This document shows, piece after piece, positions 46,775-58,932 of a DNA stretch of 64,000 bases. Every line of letters starts with the position of its first letter. The stretch's first letter is position 1. The notes under the pieces are model-generated. The model was not told the DNA's origin. It saw only the letters and a list, made by a program, of their open reading frames with translations, and did not search any database. A program made the translations under genes and the position numbers. The DNA lies in NCBI GenBank assembly GCA_036429605.1, contig JAVFKD010000004.1, positions 4,898,001 through 4,962,000 on the forward strand, read 5' to 3'. This stretch comes from Cladobotryum mycophilum. Its lineage: Eukaryota; Ascomycota; Sordariomycetes; Hypocreales; Hypocreaceae.

Positions 46775-48740
46775 TTAGAAGATGAGAAGAATATATGTCT
46801 TGTCAAAACAATCGTCCCAACTCAGACTGTCTGATGCCCAAAATCTTTGCAAAACCGCCAACGCTGTTTCTGGTGGCTTACCAACCATATGATCTTGCAT
46901 TATAGCGTACAGATACTGTTCTACATAGAATCTCTCGGCAACGGTTCCTGTTTGTGCTGCAACACCGGCCACGATAAAAGGCCAAAACAAGTGATCCATT
47001 TTGACTGGCATTTTAAGAGCCGTGTCGAGTATATGGAAAAGATCTGCCTGGTATACTCTCTTCATTCTTTTTAGTTCGGTTCCAAGACTAGAGAAAGTGA
47101 GAGGAAGAGACAACAGGCAAAAAAGGGCCACTGCGACTTGAAAACAATCCATCACGATCGAGTACTCTTTAGTGTCAGGACCACGCCCGGACTCGATCCA
47201 TTTGGCTGCAGAGAAGTCATTGATGTCATCTAGAATGTCCATGATGGCATCGTCAGATGGAGGTAGAGCTGTCTTATCCGCGACCATTTGCCTTCGCAGG
47301 CTGTTTATTCTTATGATTTGCAGGAATAATGGTCCGGGACAGGTAAAGAATGCACAATGACCAGAATCGTAGACTGTCATGATTTCTTCAGTTGTGAAGT
47401 CGTAGACATCAGTTACATGACCATAGCGAGGACTAGTAGTGTTTAAAACGGTCATCAACCTGCGTCGAGATGATAGTATAGATTAGTATCGCCCTCAACA
47501 ACAACCATTAGACTCTAGCTCATTGGCGAAAAAGTACTCACGTTAAGAATGCTTGGAACAAAAACGGAGGCGTCAGTGGGTTTTCCGTAGCTTTTAGGAT
47601 GCCCCCAGAGTATTTGATGAGCGAGCAGAAGCCAGTAGCATGGGCACGCCACACTGGTGAGCTTGAAATCCCAATCTAGAATGGCACGAATCAACAAACT
47701 GGAGAATGCAATACGCATATCACAGAGGAAATGGGACTAATACTCGACACTTACCTCTGCTGTAAGTAGAAAGGCGATGCTTGTCATCATGTTTGGAAGC
47801 TTGTTTAGCCCATTTTGACGAATCTCCTCGTTGAGGGCGCGAATACCGAGGCCGATGGTACGATAAAAATTTGCCCACAGACGAGCTACAGGACCGGAAG
47901 CGGTAGGCTCTATCCCGACGCGGTGTTGCTTAGACAAGGTCATTATGCGATAGCTAATAGTCAGTGCAATCAGATTGTAGCGAGTGCATGGAGCTGCATG
48001 GGCAAGAAAAGCACCCGTGATAGGGATTGTGTAGCCAGGCGCAAGACGTTTAGATAGTATAACAGGCATTACCTGAGCGTCATCTATAAGATAGTTAGAA
48101 ATTGACTATACCGCGACAGAGAACAAACGAAAATCGGTGGTTGTAGTCTTGGAAGTTGTTTGCGAAATTTGCGAAACTTTGGACTAGACGTACGATATGC
48201 TGCTACATAATTGAGATCGCCGACATCCCATTCAATGGCTGAAGGCACCTCTAGCGGTAATGTAAGAACAAATTGCGATTCGGCAGTGTGAAGACGCGCC
48301 TGCTGTCTCCTCATAGCCGTAATGCGCGATTCTTTTTTCCCATTTATTCCTTCATGGTTGGATGCAACTTTCGACAGCATCGCCACATCTCCGGGCCTGT
48401 GATAAGCGGCGTCATTAAGATGATGGCCGTCGCTGCTACTGCCAGTACTGCTGCCATCACTGTCCGATACATTCAGCGTACTAGGCCCCGGGGACGCGTT
48501 CAGCGAGTCTATTAAGGGCTGTGGGTTTACTGATTTCCTGGTCGTTGACTTCCGCAATCTCGTCACGCGACCGACAGGAAGCCAGACGAGAGGCTTCTGA
48601 TCACTATATCCTGGACACACCATGTTGGCCTTCCGGCAATGGTTGCAGATGGGCAGAGTGCCATCGCAGATGACGTTGCGTCGAATACATTCCCAACAGT
48701 ATGGTGATTGTTGCGCCGTCTTGGGTAGGTTTGGTGACAT
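46775..48740 (-). CDS. Zn2Cys6 transcription factor, 564 aa, PKS-adjacent
   Basis: The gene is complement(46775..47459, 47543-equivalent exon 47542..47675, 47755..48083, 48194..48740), with introns of 82, 79 and 110 nt, all GT/AG and in phase. ATG 48740 is used; the frame extends upstream only with GTG. The zinc cluster is at residues about 15-42: CWECIRRNVICDG then CNHCRKANMVCPGY (C-x2-C-x6-C...C-x2-C-x6-C). The C-terminal half shows the fungal_TF_2 style (WRAHATGFCSLIKYSGG, then YDFTTEEIM and the long helical end). It is the nearest intact regulator to the PKS and a candidate pathway activator. It lacks a coiled-coil after the zinc cluster. Confidence 0.88.
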
Positions 48741-49908
48741 ATTGCGAACGTTGAAAGTAACTGGATGAGTCGAGTTGATCTGAGGGTTTACCACGAGCGA
48801 TGACACCCTGATCCAGAGATTACGTAAACGTCGGCAAGACTATATATGGGTAATGTTATGAAAATGGATCATTGTTTCATTCCACTGGTTTGTCTCTGTC
48901 CCCAGGTCCTCTTTGCAATTACAATGTGATGATCGTAAAATTAAACACAAATGCATCGCCAGTCATAGCCTAGCCGTTGGTATCATGCAGTATGCTATCA
49001 ACTGGGACCGTTTCAGCGGATAGATTAGTGGATAATGCAGATGGATGCACATGGATGCTCAGCTCAATGCACCTGTCGGTAGGGCCAAATATTGCCGCCG
49101 GCCTCGCACTGATACCCTGATACCAGCAAAGTTAGCGTTCCAGGTTGTCAAAGGCGATGGGGTCTTCCCTGTAGGCGCCCAATTTGCCAGTCACCCAAGG
49201 CCTAGCGTGTCCAACTGTCAAAATGATTCCAATCGTTAAGCCTCCGAATAACGCCGTAAAGATTCCGCGCAATGGGAAGCCCAAATATGCCAGCTGAGAC
49301 GGATCAAACGGCTCCCCGCGCTTCTAAACATCAGCAGCAGTGCCAGCTCTAATGACTGAGGCACTTAGCTGCCGAGACAACTAATGCCCGCATCACCCAG
49401 CGAGTAACTACCACTGACACTCTAGTGCCTCAGTTCTGGGGGTCGAATTTGCTTTCACGGCATCCGTGAGCAGAGGTGAATGGCTAAGAGTATCTACTAC
49501 CACGGTTGGTTACATCGAGGTGCGAAGCAGCACCAGTCGCCAGTCACTGAAACGATACAGTCTGATCAATATTACTACTCGTAGTATGCTAAACGGAACG
49601 GCATTGACTGCGAATGGTGTCGTTTACTTCATCTGCAAGTCGTGCTCCCACCGAGTCAAAGCAGTATTCTTCTCAAGCCACTCCAAATGCGTCTAAAAGA
49701 AAACCCCGATACGAGACAAATGAACGTAAATACTGGTGTAATGCATCAACAATTCAAGCTCATGCAGACATGGCGCTACACTAATCACGACCGTAGCGAT
49801 GCCTTTTCCTTTCCGCGGCACTCATTTTGGTAATATCGAACCTAGTGCCTCCAAGGGGGCATGCTTCCTGGAATGAGAGCCAAACTGACCAGCCAGTTAA
49901 CATCTAGT
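48741..49908. other. Intergenic, about 1.2 kb
   Basis: This is the promoter of the regulator at its left side and the 3' flank of the acidic-tract gene at its right. No gene is supported. Confidence 0.4.
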
Positions 49909-51411
49909 CTATAAAACTGAGGGGGAAGCTGAGGGGATACACAAACTTACCTTCTTGCCCCATGTGCCCTCCCATTTCTTAAGAGATGTAGCAGTCCAGT
50001 TCTCAGCCTCAGCTATGACATCTCGTAGAATCTTGTCGATATTGGAAGGCCCAGTGAGGGGAATTCCCACTTCTTCGGCTCGTTTGACCACAAGATACAC
50101 CCATGCGCAGTTTTCCTTCCAGCTATCATCCGTATCGCCGCATAATTTCCAAGCCCACTTCACCAGCAGGGCCAACACAAGACCAACATTGGGAATCGGG
50201 GAGTCTGCGGTCAGGACTTGATGCGTTTTGAGAGAATCCATAACAGCAAGAGTCATAAAACCAATCATCTCAATGATATCACCACACCGCTCGGGGTCAT
50301 CACACACTATGATGCAATTCAGTAAAGTGAAACTCGGGATGGTAGTGTGTGGTGGTATACTAACTGTAGAACTCAACAACTCCACTACTAAGCAGCAGAG
50401 CAAGGCCCTCGAGCTCAGACCAAAACTCCTGATAAGTCGTCGTCTTCTTCATGAGAGCACTAAAGTGAACAAACTAAACAGTGGTAAGCACATGCATCGC
50501 GCCCGAATATACAACGAAACCGGTGTGGAATGACTCACGATATTGTCTAGCACCTCGAGAACGCCATAGGCACTAAAGTCATTATACACGTGCATCAAGA
50601 AATCATCCTGGTCACGTTTTATAACCTCCTGAATCCACCACTGGGACCGCTCCTCGCCAAGCATCGAGAATTTCCAGACATGCTCGGGATGGAGGGATGC
50701 AAGTTTTCCCGTGGGACATACTTTGGCTGGCTGGCTGGCGGCAGCATTGTCACAGCCCTCTTTAGCCTTTGCGTTTATGTTGCCACCATTCTCGTCCTCG
50801 TTTTCTTTCTCCCTTTCTTCATCTTCATCTTCATCTTCATCTTCATCTTCATCTTCATCTTCATCTTCATCTTCATCTTCATCTTCGTCTTCGTCTTCGT
50901 TCTGAGCCTCTATGCTAGGCGGGTGGATGCAGATAAAGTCCCATGGGAGGTACCCCTCATCCTCCTTGCGAGGCTCCCCCTTAGCCATGGCCTCATCTTT
51001 CATCTTCCACAACGAAGCCTTAAGTTTTAGCTTGGACTTGTTGATCTCGAGCCAGTTCCCGTTCAGTTCCCACCATTCCCTGCAGCCGAGGGTCAATTCA
51101 TATCCCGGGGTGGCATCTATTGCCCTAACCCAACTTTGTGGCAAGGGAATCTTGGAGATGATGTCGAAACAATCGCGGGGTAGAATTTGTGGCATGAAGG
51201 GTTCACCATTGGGTCCTGTTGGAGCACGTCGATGGAGGGGATTGGCAGTTAAGGAGGACGTAGATGGCCCTGCCTCTGATGCCGTAGCTGTACCAGCAGC
51301 CTTCTTCACTGCTGCCGTGGGTTTTTTCTGTGAGGGGTCTGCAGCTGCATTGCTGTCCACCTCGTTGAGAGGACGCTTTCTGGCTGCTGATTTTGCAGCC
51401 TTTGGAGGCAT
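49909..51411 (-). CDS. Hypothetical nuclear-type protein with a long Glu-Asp repeat, about 460 aa
   Basis: The exons, as complement, are 50539..51411, 50365..50473 and 49909..50306; introns of 65 and 58 nt keep phase. The N-terminus is Lys/Ala-rich (MPPKAAKSAARKRPLNEVD), like a nuclear signal. Residues about 85-170 look folded (FMPQILPRDCFDIISKIPLPQSWV, CREWWELNGNWLEINKSKLKL). Then comes an ED repeat of about 28 residues followed by EREKENEDENGG. The C-terminal half is helical (ALMKKTTTYQEFWSELEGLALLLSSG). The 3' end is uncertain: a perfect GTAAGT at the GKK codon may start another intron, giving a slightly different tail. I do not recognise a characterised family. Confidence 0.7.
50817..50899 (-). 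repeat. Hexanucleotide repeat encoding (Glu-Asp)n
   Basis: TTCATC units (plus strand) repeat almost perfectly for about 80 bp, ending in TTCGTC variants. In the minus-strand gene they encode alternating Glu and Asp. Being a multiple of three per codon pair, length changes would keep the frame. Confidence 0.9.
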
Positions 51412-51841
51412 TTTGGGAAGTAGTTCGTCGTCTTGTGCAATGAAAAGCTTCACGGTGATTCGATGTGTTAACAGCGCAAAGTTGCTCGCGTCAACCTTTT
51501 AATACCGTTGAAGAAAGACATCTGACGTACAAGGCTGGAGTGGCTGTCTATGCGTGATGTCATTCGATAATTCTTCCAACGCGACAATCCTACGCTCAAC
51601 GCGATCAGCACGCGCTATCCATCAGCTTTGTCGCCCATTAATAACATGGAAAAAGCAACGCTCAAGATGCTTCCTTTTTTTCTTTTAATAGTTAATAAAC
51701 CGTTCACCTACCCTCGAAACTCTTGAAATGACAGTTGGCGGGGGTTTATATTTAAGCAATGTTCAATAGCATAAGTGCTTAGAATAACCTATGTCTAATG
51801 TTATTCCTTTCTATCTATCAAGTGGCTTTCCATCTACATCC
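51412..51841. other. Intergenic between the acidic-tract gene and the aldehyde dehydrogenase gene
   Basis: No gene is seen. A short T-rich stretch near 51670-51690. Confidence 0.4.
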
Positions 51842-53352
51842 TCAGTTCAAAAAAGTAACATTCTTTAATCTTACCCACTCTTCCAGTCCAGCTGATGAAT
51901 TGAATCGCCCATACCCACTCATCTTGGCTCCGCCGTGGGGTAAAGCAGGTTCGTCATGCACTGTTTGGCTGTTTATATGCACAGCTCCGGACTCAATTCC
52001 TCGCGCAAGACGGAGACCTCTTCTTAGATCCTCTGTGAACACTGACGATGTGAGACCATACTCTGTATCATTTGCGATTCGAAGTGCCTCTTCTTCTGTT
52101 TCAACCTCGTAGAGGGATACCGTTGGCCCAAACGATTCATTCATATATATGTCCATGTCGGGTGTTACCTTGTCGAGCACAATTGGCGACAATCTTGTGC
52201 TGCCGACTTGAGGACCATCAACATCTCCGTGTATGACTGTAGCACCTTTGGACATCGCATCCCTAACAAGCGCCTTATTCCTCACGACTGCACCCTCATT
52301 GATCAGCGTCAACGCTGACCCCTTCTCGACAGACGAATAGATGCTTTCGATTGTCGACTTGAGCTTTGCCTGGAATTCAGTCTTGATGCTCTTATGGATG
52401 ATAATCCGTTCTGTGCTCATGCATATTTGACCTGAGTTGTTAAATGCGCCAATGGCACATTGTTGAGCAGCAAGCTCCAAATCCGCATCCTCCCATACAA
52501 TGGCTGGGGCCTTCCCGCCTAGCTCCAAGACAACAGGCTTGAGTTGCTCTCCAGCAAGTTTACCAATAATGCGACCGACGTTGGTGCTACCAGTAAAGTT
52601 GATCTTCTTGATCTGGGGATTGGCGATGAGTGCTGCAGTAACCAGAGCAGCATCAGCCGGCTCGTGAGAAATGACGTTCATCACACCATTTGGAAGCCCC
52701 GCTTCTTGGAATACGGAAACAATTGCCCGCAGGGTCTGAGGCGCCATCTCTGTTGCTTTCAGAACAACTGTATTGCCAGCTGCAACAGGGAAAGCAACAG
52801 ACCGCGCCCCCAAGATATATAGCGCGTTCCTATTGTCCAGTATGAGAATCACTACCACACATAGTGAAGGGATGGCTATTGAACTTACCAGGGCGCAATA
52901 GCAAGGACCACACCGTATGGCTCTCGGAGAACCATTCCACTCGTGTTCGCATCTCTCAATACCGGTACAGAACCTTCTATGGCGGAAACTCTTCCGGCGA
53001 TGTCCTTGATAAGATCGGCTGCAACATCCACGTTGTGTCCAGCCCAGTTCAACGTGCAGCCAGTTTCATTAGCCGCATACTGTGCGAGTTCATCACGCCG
53101 TTGCCCAAATATTTCAGCAGTCCGAAGAAAGATGTCACGTCGCTGAGAAGGTGTCGTCTTTCGCCAATGCTTGAGGGCAGTAGCAGCAGCATCAACTGCA
53201 TTATTAGCATCAGTTACAGATGCTGCACCTGATCGATGTACTCTCTTTCCTGTTACAGGAGAGATAACATCAAACATCTTGTTAGGATAGTAGTCTACCC
53301 CGTCAATGATGAAGGGTATGACATTAGGTTCATTGATCAATGTTGCCGACAT
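51842..53352 (-). CDS. NAD(P)-dependent aldehyde dehydrogenase, 483 aa
   Basis: The gene is complement(51842..52829, 52889..53352); the 59-nt intron splits the Trp codon of the APWN motif. The fold is complete: VLAIAPWNA (catalytic Asn), NFTGSTNVGRIIG (cofactor loop), LELGGKAP (general-base Glu) and NNSGQICMSTERI (catalytic Cys). The C-terminus MSGYGRFNSSAGLEEWVRLKNV is typical. It most resembles the salicylaldehyde/vanillin dehydrogenase branch. It oxidises aldehydes to acids. Near a PKS that ends in a reductase it could oxidise the released aldehyde, but that link is inference. An aromatic-aldehyde role is the alternative. Confidence 0.93.
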
Positions 53353-54467
53353 GTTGTAGTGCGTACGATTGCGGTTTTGGAATACTTGACAGAAAGAAGA
53401 GGAGGGAAAGGAGTGATATGCGAGAGAACATGATAAATTATGGTGCGAGTGATACTAATATATAGCCTCTAACAACTCTATGCTAAAATGACAATAGAAT
53501 CCTATTCATTGGAACAAGATCCGTATTCTTGCTGAGACATCGACCCGCCTTTACACCAAGGCGCCTGTCGAGCACCGTGGTGATTACCAATAATCTGACA
53601 TGAACCCATGAACCCATGCACCCATGCACCCTCTGCTAGAACAGCTCATGAAGCAACACTAAATACTAGGTAAATCTGGTGTTATTGCTGTGGATATAGG
53701 AATCCATCTTCAACTTTTGCCGATCTTGTGTGGGTGAACATCGTTTCACAATACTACGTTGACTGGACGTGAAGCAAAGTGCAATCTTGATACATCTTGG
53801 AATTCATCACATTTAGCCCTTAAATTCTCTACTCAAGGCACATGTCTGGTTCATTCTACTACTGACTTCGTGATTGGCATATGTTGACATGCATCGAGCT
53901 ATTGATACCTGCCAATCTCGACGAAGCCAGAATATCTTGATGTTTTCATAATTCCTGTGCACATGCCCGCTACGCTCGCCAAGCTCGCCAATCTCGATGG
54001 TTTGTCAACGAGCCCCCGACATTGAATAAGCTTGTTCGTCTGACGTGAGATTTGGGTGTTCTGCCGTGTTTTGTAACAAATTTTCACGTGGCGGCTAGAT
54101 AGGAAGGAGAAAACATTTGTTTGCGACCGATCATAGACAGATTGAAAGAACGCGAGCGAAGCGAGATTGAGGACGCGGATGGGCTGAATAATAGGCGAAT
54201 TCGTAGGACGATTGCTGGGACTTTGGACGTACTGCTAAATAACGACACGAAGCACATGTACCATTGATGATAAAGATTATGATAATAATAACTGGACGAT
54301 GATTTTAGATCAATAGATTTTACATCGCGCCTCGTGGTATACTTTAAATACGTATTTATAAGGATGCATATCGGCTTTTAAGACTGCAGGCGAGTGCTTA
54401 TGTCAAGTAGTCGAACCAGAACTTATCAGAAAACAAGCTACTAGGGTCGACGGACATCATAATCAAT
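53353..54467. other. Intergenic, 1.1 kb
   Basis: It holds the promoter of the dehydrogenase and the 3' flank of the regulator at 54468. It contains an 8-bp tandem repeat at 53600-53631 and no supportable gene. Confidence 0.45.
53600..53631 (+). repeat. Four tandem 8-bp units (ATGAACCC/ATGCACCC)
   Basis: Two ATGAACCC copies are followed by two ATGCACCC copies without interruption. This is a short variable repeat in the dehydrogenase upstream region. No function can be assigned. Confidence 0.8.
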
Positions 54468-56572
54468 TTAGTATTCGCTGCGGCCACGTCTAGTGGGAGG
54501 TAGGAGCCGGCTGCCATTGACATGATCGCGGAATACGCGGTCGAGATCGAACTTGACTTGCATTGAGCGGTGGCGCCATTCCTGAGGTACGGGGCGGTTA
54601 AGAAGCCAGTCCATAGTGAATGACGCTTCCTTCGAGCGTTCATCTTCGTAAATCTCAGCCTCTCGTTGCATTGCGTCGTCATCATGTGGTTCAGCAGACA
54701 GGCGTGCATGCGCAAAAGGATAATACGTCAAGGCACTGCTACCCAAAGCGGGATCTCTGTTCGCATTACATGGTTTACCATAGTAGCACAAAAATCCGTC
54801 TGCACTCGTCTCCGGTACCAGGACGGAGATTATTCGATGCGTGGGGCTGGGGTATATCTCGAGTGCATCCGTTGATGCCCGGCTGTGATGTGATTCAAGG
54901 GTGTGCAGAATCCGTAGACTAGCGGCAAACACAGAGCCATTGAACAAGCCTTGCCCTCCAATCTGCGACATTAGCTGCGCAATCCAGTGAAGCCAAGAAG
55001 GCCGAGCACTGCATTGTCCTGTAATGTACAGAATGGGGAGAAGACTGTTGTCCAATGCCTCACAGGAGACGTAATCATCCCTGCCTGGAGCATTACTAGC
55101 AAGTGTAACTGAACTGGTAGCAGCCTGAGTTGCTGCAAAGCGCATAGTTTCATAAAAATGTAAGTAGGAAAGTCTTTCACAATTCTCCATCTCAAGACCG
55201 CTTTCAAGAAAGGTCAAGGCCCACAATGTGCGTGCCATGAGGAAGCTATACGTTGCCCCAGCGACACATATCTGGGGTGATGCCGCCAAGTAAGATGGAG
55301 GCGGAATAGAAAATTGACTCTCCCTGATGGCATTCTCTTGTTGCGCGGTGTCCGATTCAAGGTGCGGCAGAGAAGTACTGTTCTTATCCTTCCATTCTCG
55401 GAGTCTTTTCTTGAGCAAATGTAATTTGTCAGGTAGTGGACTGGACACGTTGTGTAAAATGATGGGTAATGGGCCCCATATCAAATCCTGTAGTCCAGAT
55501 TCAGTCACAAGATGGAGAAGAGATTTTTGCATGGACAAAGTGGCCACGGAAGAATTTGTGGATGGTGCATGAATAGAGGCCGAGACGAACATGCCCGGAA
55601 GCGGCAGGGCCATATAACAGGTCCACCCGAGATTTCGCAGGGCCGTACCGAGAGAGTCAAGATCCGTATTACCTTGCGCCGAGAGGATGGATGGGTCGAT
55701 GGACATAAAATAATGATGAGCTGTTTGTACGTGGCTATACGCTGCTGGGATATTGCTGGAGAATACCTTTTGATGGGGGAGAAATTAGCAGTATTCAATT
55801 GCACTTGGCTCCGTGACTCACATACCTCGAAGTAGGCCATGAGAAGTAATACTGCTGCCAGAATGTCTGGCGTCTTCTCCGCCTCGTCAATGCGACCCGA
55901 TAGCTCTTGGAGGGCTTTGGTGTATGACTGGACAGCAATGACTTTTGTATCTAAGCCACGATTGCGATCATTCTCGCCTAGCATGGACATCATAAGAGTA
56001 GATCGGTGCATGCTTCCAAGCGCCGATATGGTGAGATAAAGGTACTCGATACCCCATGCTTGCTCGCACAGTCGATCTCGCCAGAATGGCAGATGCTCGA
56101 GTGGAAACAGGACCGGGAGGGTTCGGAAGAGATATTGATGGTAGGCTAGAACTTCCCGGGACGCGGTGCATGGGCGGCACGGAGGCGGTGGATTGCTGGG
56201 AAGTGCCACGAGCGGAAGCCCGTCGTCCCGGAATTTAGGCTGAGGGTAATAGGTAAGGTCAATAGACTGAGCCGATGCCGAAGCCGGAGGCGACAGGAAA
56301 TTTTGCTCGGCGGCAACAACAACTGAAGCGGCGGCATGATGATCATTGCCGCCCTCATCTTCCACAGACGAACGTGGCTGTGATGAGGCCGATGAGGCTT
56401 TGCGTTTGGTTGGCACCTCGCGCACCACGATTCGTGTCTTTGGCGCATAGCCAGCGCACTCCATATTGGCAGCTTCACATCGTTCACATGTGGGCTTGCG
56501 CTCATCACATTTGACACGTCGTGTACGGCATGTCAGGCAGCCGGTGCGTCGACGTCTCTTGATCTCGCTCAT
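54468..56572 (-). CDS. Zn2Cys6 transcription factor with fungal_TF_2 domain, 681 aa
   Basis: The gene is complement(54468..55766, 55826..56572); the 59-nt intron (GTATGT...AAAAG) is phase 0. ATG 56572 gives MSEIKRRRRTGCLTCRTRRVKCDERKPTCERCEAANMECAGY split here as the zinc cluster at residues 12-40, complete with C-x2-C-x6-C-x6-C-x2-C-x6-C. A PTKRKASS nuclear-signal stretch and a disordered Ser/Ala region follow. The regulatory domain starts near YHQYLFRTLPVLFPLEHLPFW and runs to the end. It has the classical form of regulators such as those of sterol or arginine pathways, but the target is unknown. It lies two genes from the PKS and next to the dehydrogenase. Confidence 0.9.
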
Positions 56573-58932
56573 GATGGTAAAGCGGAACGATTTTAGCGAG
56601 ATAGGCAGCGAAAGCGAGGTTTGGCTTCTTGACAAATGAGACCAACCAAGGTGGTAGCGATTGATAATCAACATGCAAATGACATGAATGGGCTGACAGG
56701 GAGGGACAGCACTGAAACTGCTTGCTTATCCCGCACTGATCAAGCCGCGTCAGATCCAACACGCACTTGCGTAGTTGGCCAGGGGAGAGGAAAATATTAC
56801 AGCCTGGATGAAATATAGTGTATCTGCTATCCATCTCGTAATTACGGAGTACTTGATGGTAGTTTGTAAGAGACGCCAATCATCGAAACGAATGGCTCCT
56901 CACACCAGCAATACATATGGAGCTCATGGGTGGCACATCAGGTCAAAATGACAAACCACGATCTGCTTCAAGTCATTTTATTCTTGCAACGATATCTATT
57001 TTGTATCCCATTTTATTCTGCAATCAAGGTGAGGATTCATTCACGTTTAAGGGTCGCAGTTAAAGAGGATTTCAATAATAGATCAACGATCGAAACGATG
57101 CCTCGAGCAACAAATTTAGGGAACCCCCACGTTGGGAACGCTCACTGGTAGATTGACTGTATGTTCGTCAGATAAACGGGCTCGAGGGTGAATCCACAAT
57201 GAAACTGTGGTGGCCAGGTAGGCTACTGCCTAAGAAAACCGACAAATTTCTGTCATGTAGGACGATGTTTCTTTTTACCTCCAGTATCAGCACCAGCTAC
57301 ACGGCGTCAGACCTTGAATCGTGTTTTCAATAATGCTTTCCTGTAAGAATGCGGGGAAGCAAACAATGCTACAAGTTTTATTAAGTGGATCATAACGGTC
57401 GCAGTCGATGGCCCAAATAAGAGCATCTAAGGGCAAAAATGCTGGAAAGTGGTTGTAGTAGCGCTCAGGCTTGTTGTGGCGAGGCAAACAAGCAGATCCT
57501 GCAAACATAGCCGTTGATGGCCATACAAGGACATCGCCCCCATACCAAATAGAGAACAAAAAAACAACTTATCCCCATATTCCTCCTAGAGTGTAGGTAT
57601 CGAATTTAATTCCCCACAGTGGTAGCTGTTCTTGCGGCTCCTTAATGCAAAGAGTAACATGAACATCCCACGGAATGAGTGAAGAGAATCGAAACCCAGT
57701 CTAATTTGGAGGCCCATAACCACCATAAGAGTACCATCAAGCCATTGTTTAGACGTTGCGCCCATATTTTATATGAGACAGGTGGAAAAAAGAAGGTATA
57801 ACTTTGCTCTTGCAACAAGCTGGACGAAGATGAGTCAATTAGATCATAGATGAACTCTTGCCAGTAAAGTACGAGAACCTGATGCAAAAGCTATGCGCCC
57901 CGGCTTGCTGTATTTTTGTAAGCATCGACATGGTCGTACCCAGCACAGCATCTCTTATCACGTCACCAAATACACTCAAAAGTTGAAAGCCAATATACAC
58001 CAAGTAAGGGCGCAACCTTCAACGTAGGGAAGGCCCCTTTCAGTGTTGAGGATAAATGCCAGCGACGAAATAGAGAGCGCAAAATGTCCATTGGATCGCA
58101 GCATAATCTTGTTTTGGGGGGCATTGTACTGTACTGGCCCAACGTGGCTCGCTCAAGATTCTTTGATGTCTTGACAATTTTGCTACTGCATGGGGAAAGT
58201 CTGAGTCGTTCTACGCAAAATAATTCGAGTCTCTAAACCTAGACTGGCTGTTTTCTATTTAGTTTCAGACTTGAACTGTTAGCAAGCCCTTTTCTTTTAC
58301 CTTTTGCTGGTCCTTTGAAACCTGTTTTATTAGTATTGTGTCACGCACGCTTCAGCCTCTGTTAGGCCCGGAATATTTTAGCGACCGCGATGAATTCCGG
58401 GGGTCATACCAACCCGAAAGACGGTGGTTGAGCTGACGCCTACGTTATCATAGATATTCAGGAACACGCAAACACATAGGTGCTAAGTGGAAGGCGCGTC
58501 ATTTCCTAGTTAGACAAGCCGTGTCAGTAATTATAAATACACTTAAGTTGCATAAAAAACGCCATGTGCGGATCATACAAACTGCCGCCCTCCGCCCTGA
58601 ACGCAAGAGTCTTCAGTATTGGTCCAGGACACGGACGTGGTGCCACGGAAATATTGCCTTAGTTCCACTGTAATGATCTCCGTAGCAGACGGAGAGATGT
58701 AAGTTTACAATATCGCATTAGGTGACTACAATTACGCCTCCTTACTTACTATGGTGTGGATTATGCGGACTTCAGCGAAAACGCCCATGGCGATGTGCGA
58801 TATGTGGTACTTGAGAGTCTATATAAGGCTACAGCCGACATCTCAGGATAAAAGTAAAATCCTCCTTGTCATCCTCAGACTCAGACAGGACGATACGCAA
58901 ATTTAAAGAAATAAGCAACCGCGCAAGTCAAG
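56573..58932. other. 2.4-kb gene-free region between divergent genes
   Basis: Short frames occur, including one of 90 codons at 57287-57559 on the minus strand, but none has a domain or splice support. It holds the divergent promoters of the regulator at 56572 and the hydrolase at 58933, the latter with a TATA-like TATATAAGG near 58820. Confidence 0.45.

Noticed and set aside
47515..47718. Frame MRIAFSSLL... as an exon of the Zn2Cys6 regulator at 46775-48740
   Set aside because: That frame cannot be joined in phase on either side. A different frame of the same DNA (IGISSSPVWRAHATGFCSLIKYSGG) fits both introns and the family.
50590..51030. Plus-strand ORF with (Phe-Ile)n and (Ser)n frames over the hexamer repeat
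   Set aside because: It is antisense to the acidic-tract gene and arises from the repeat itself.
57287..57559. 90-codon minus-strand ORF with several Cys
   Set aside because: No signal peptide, domain, splice partner or promoter context; likely chance.
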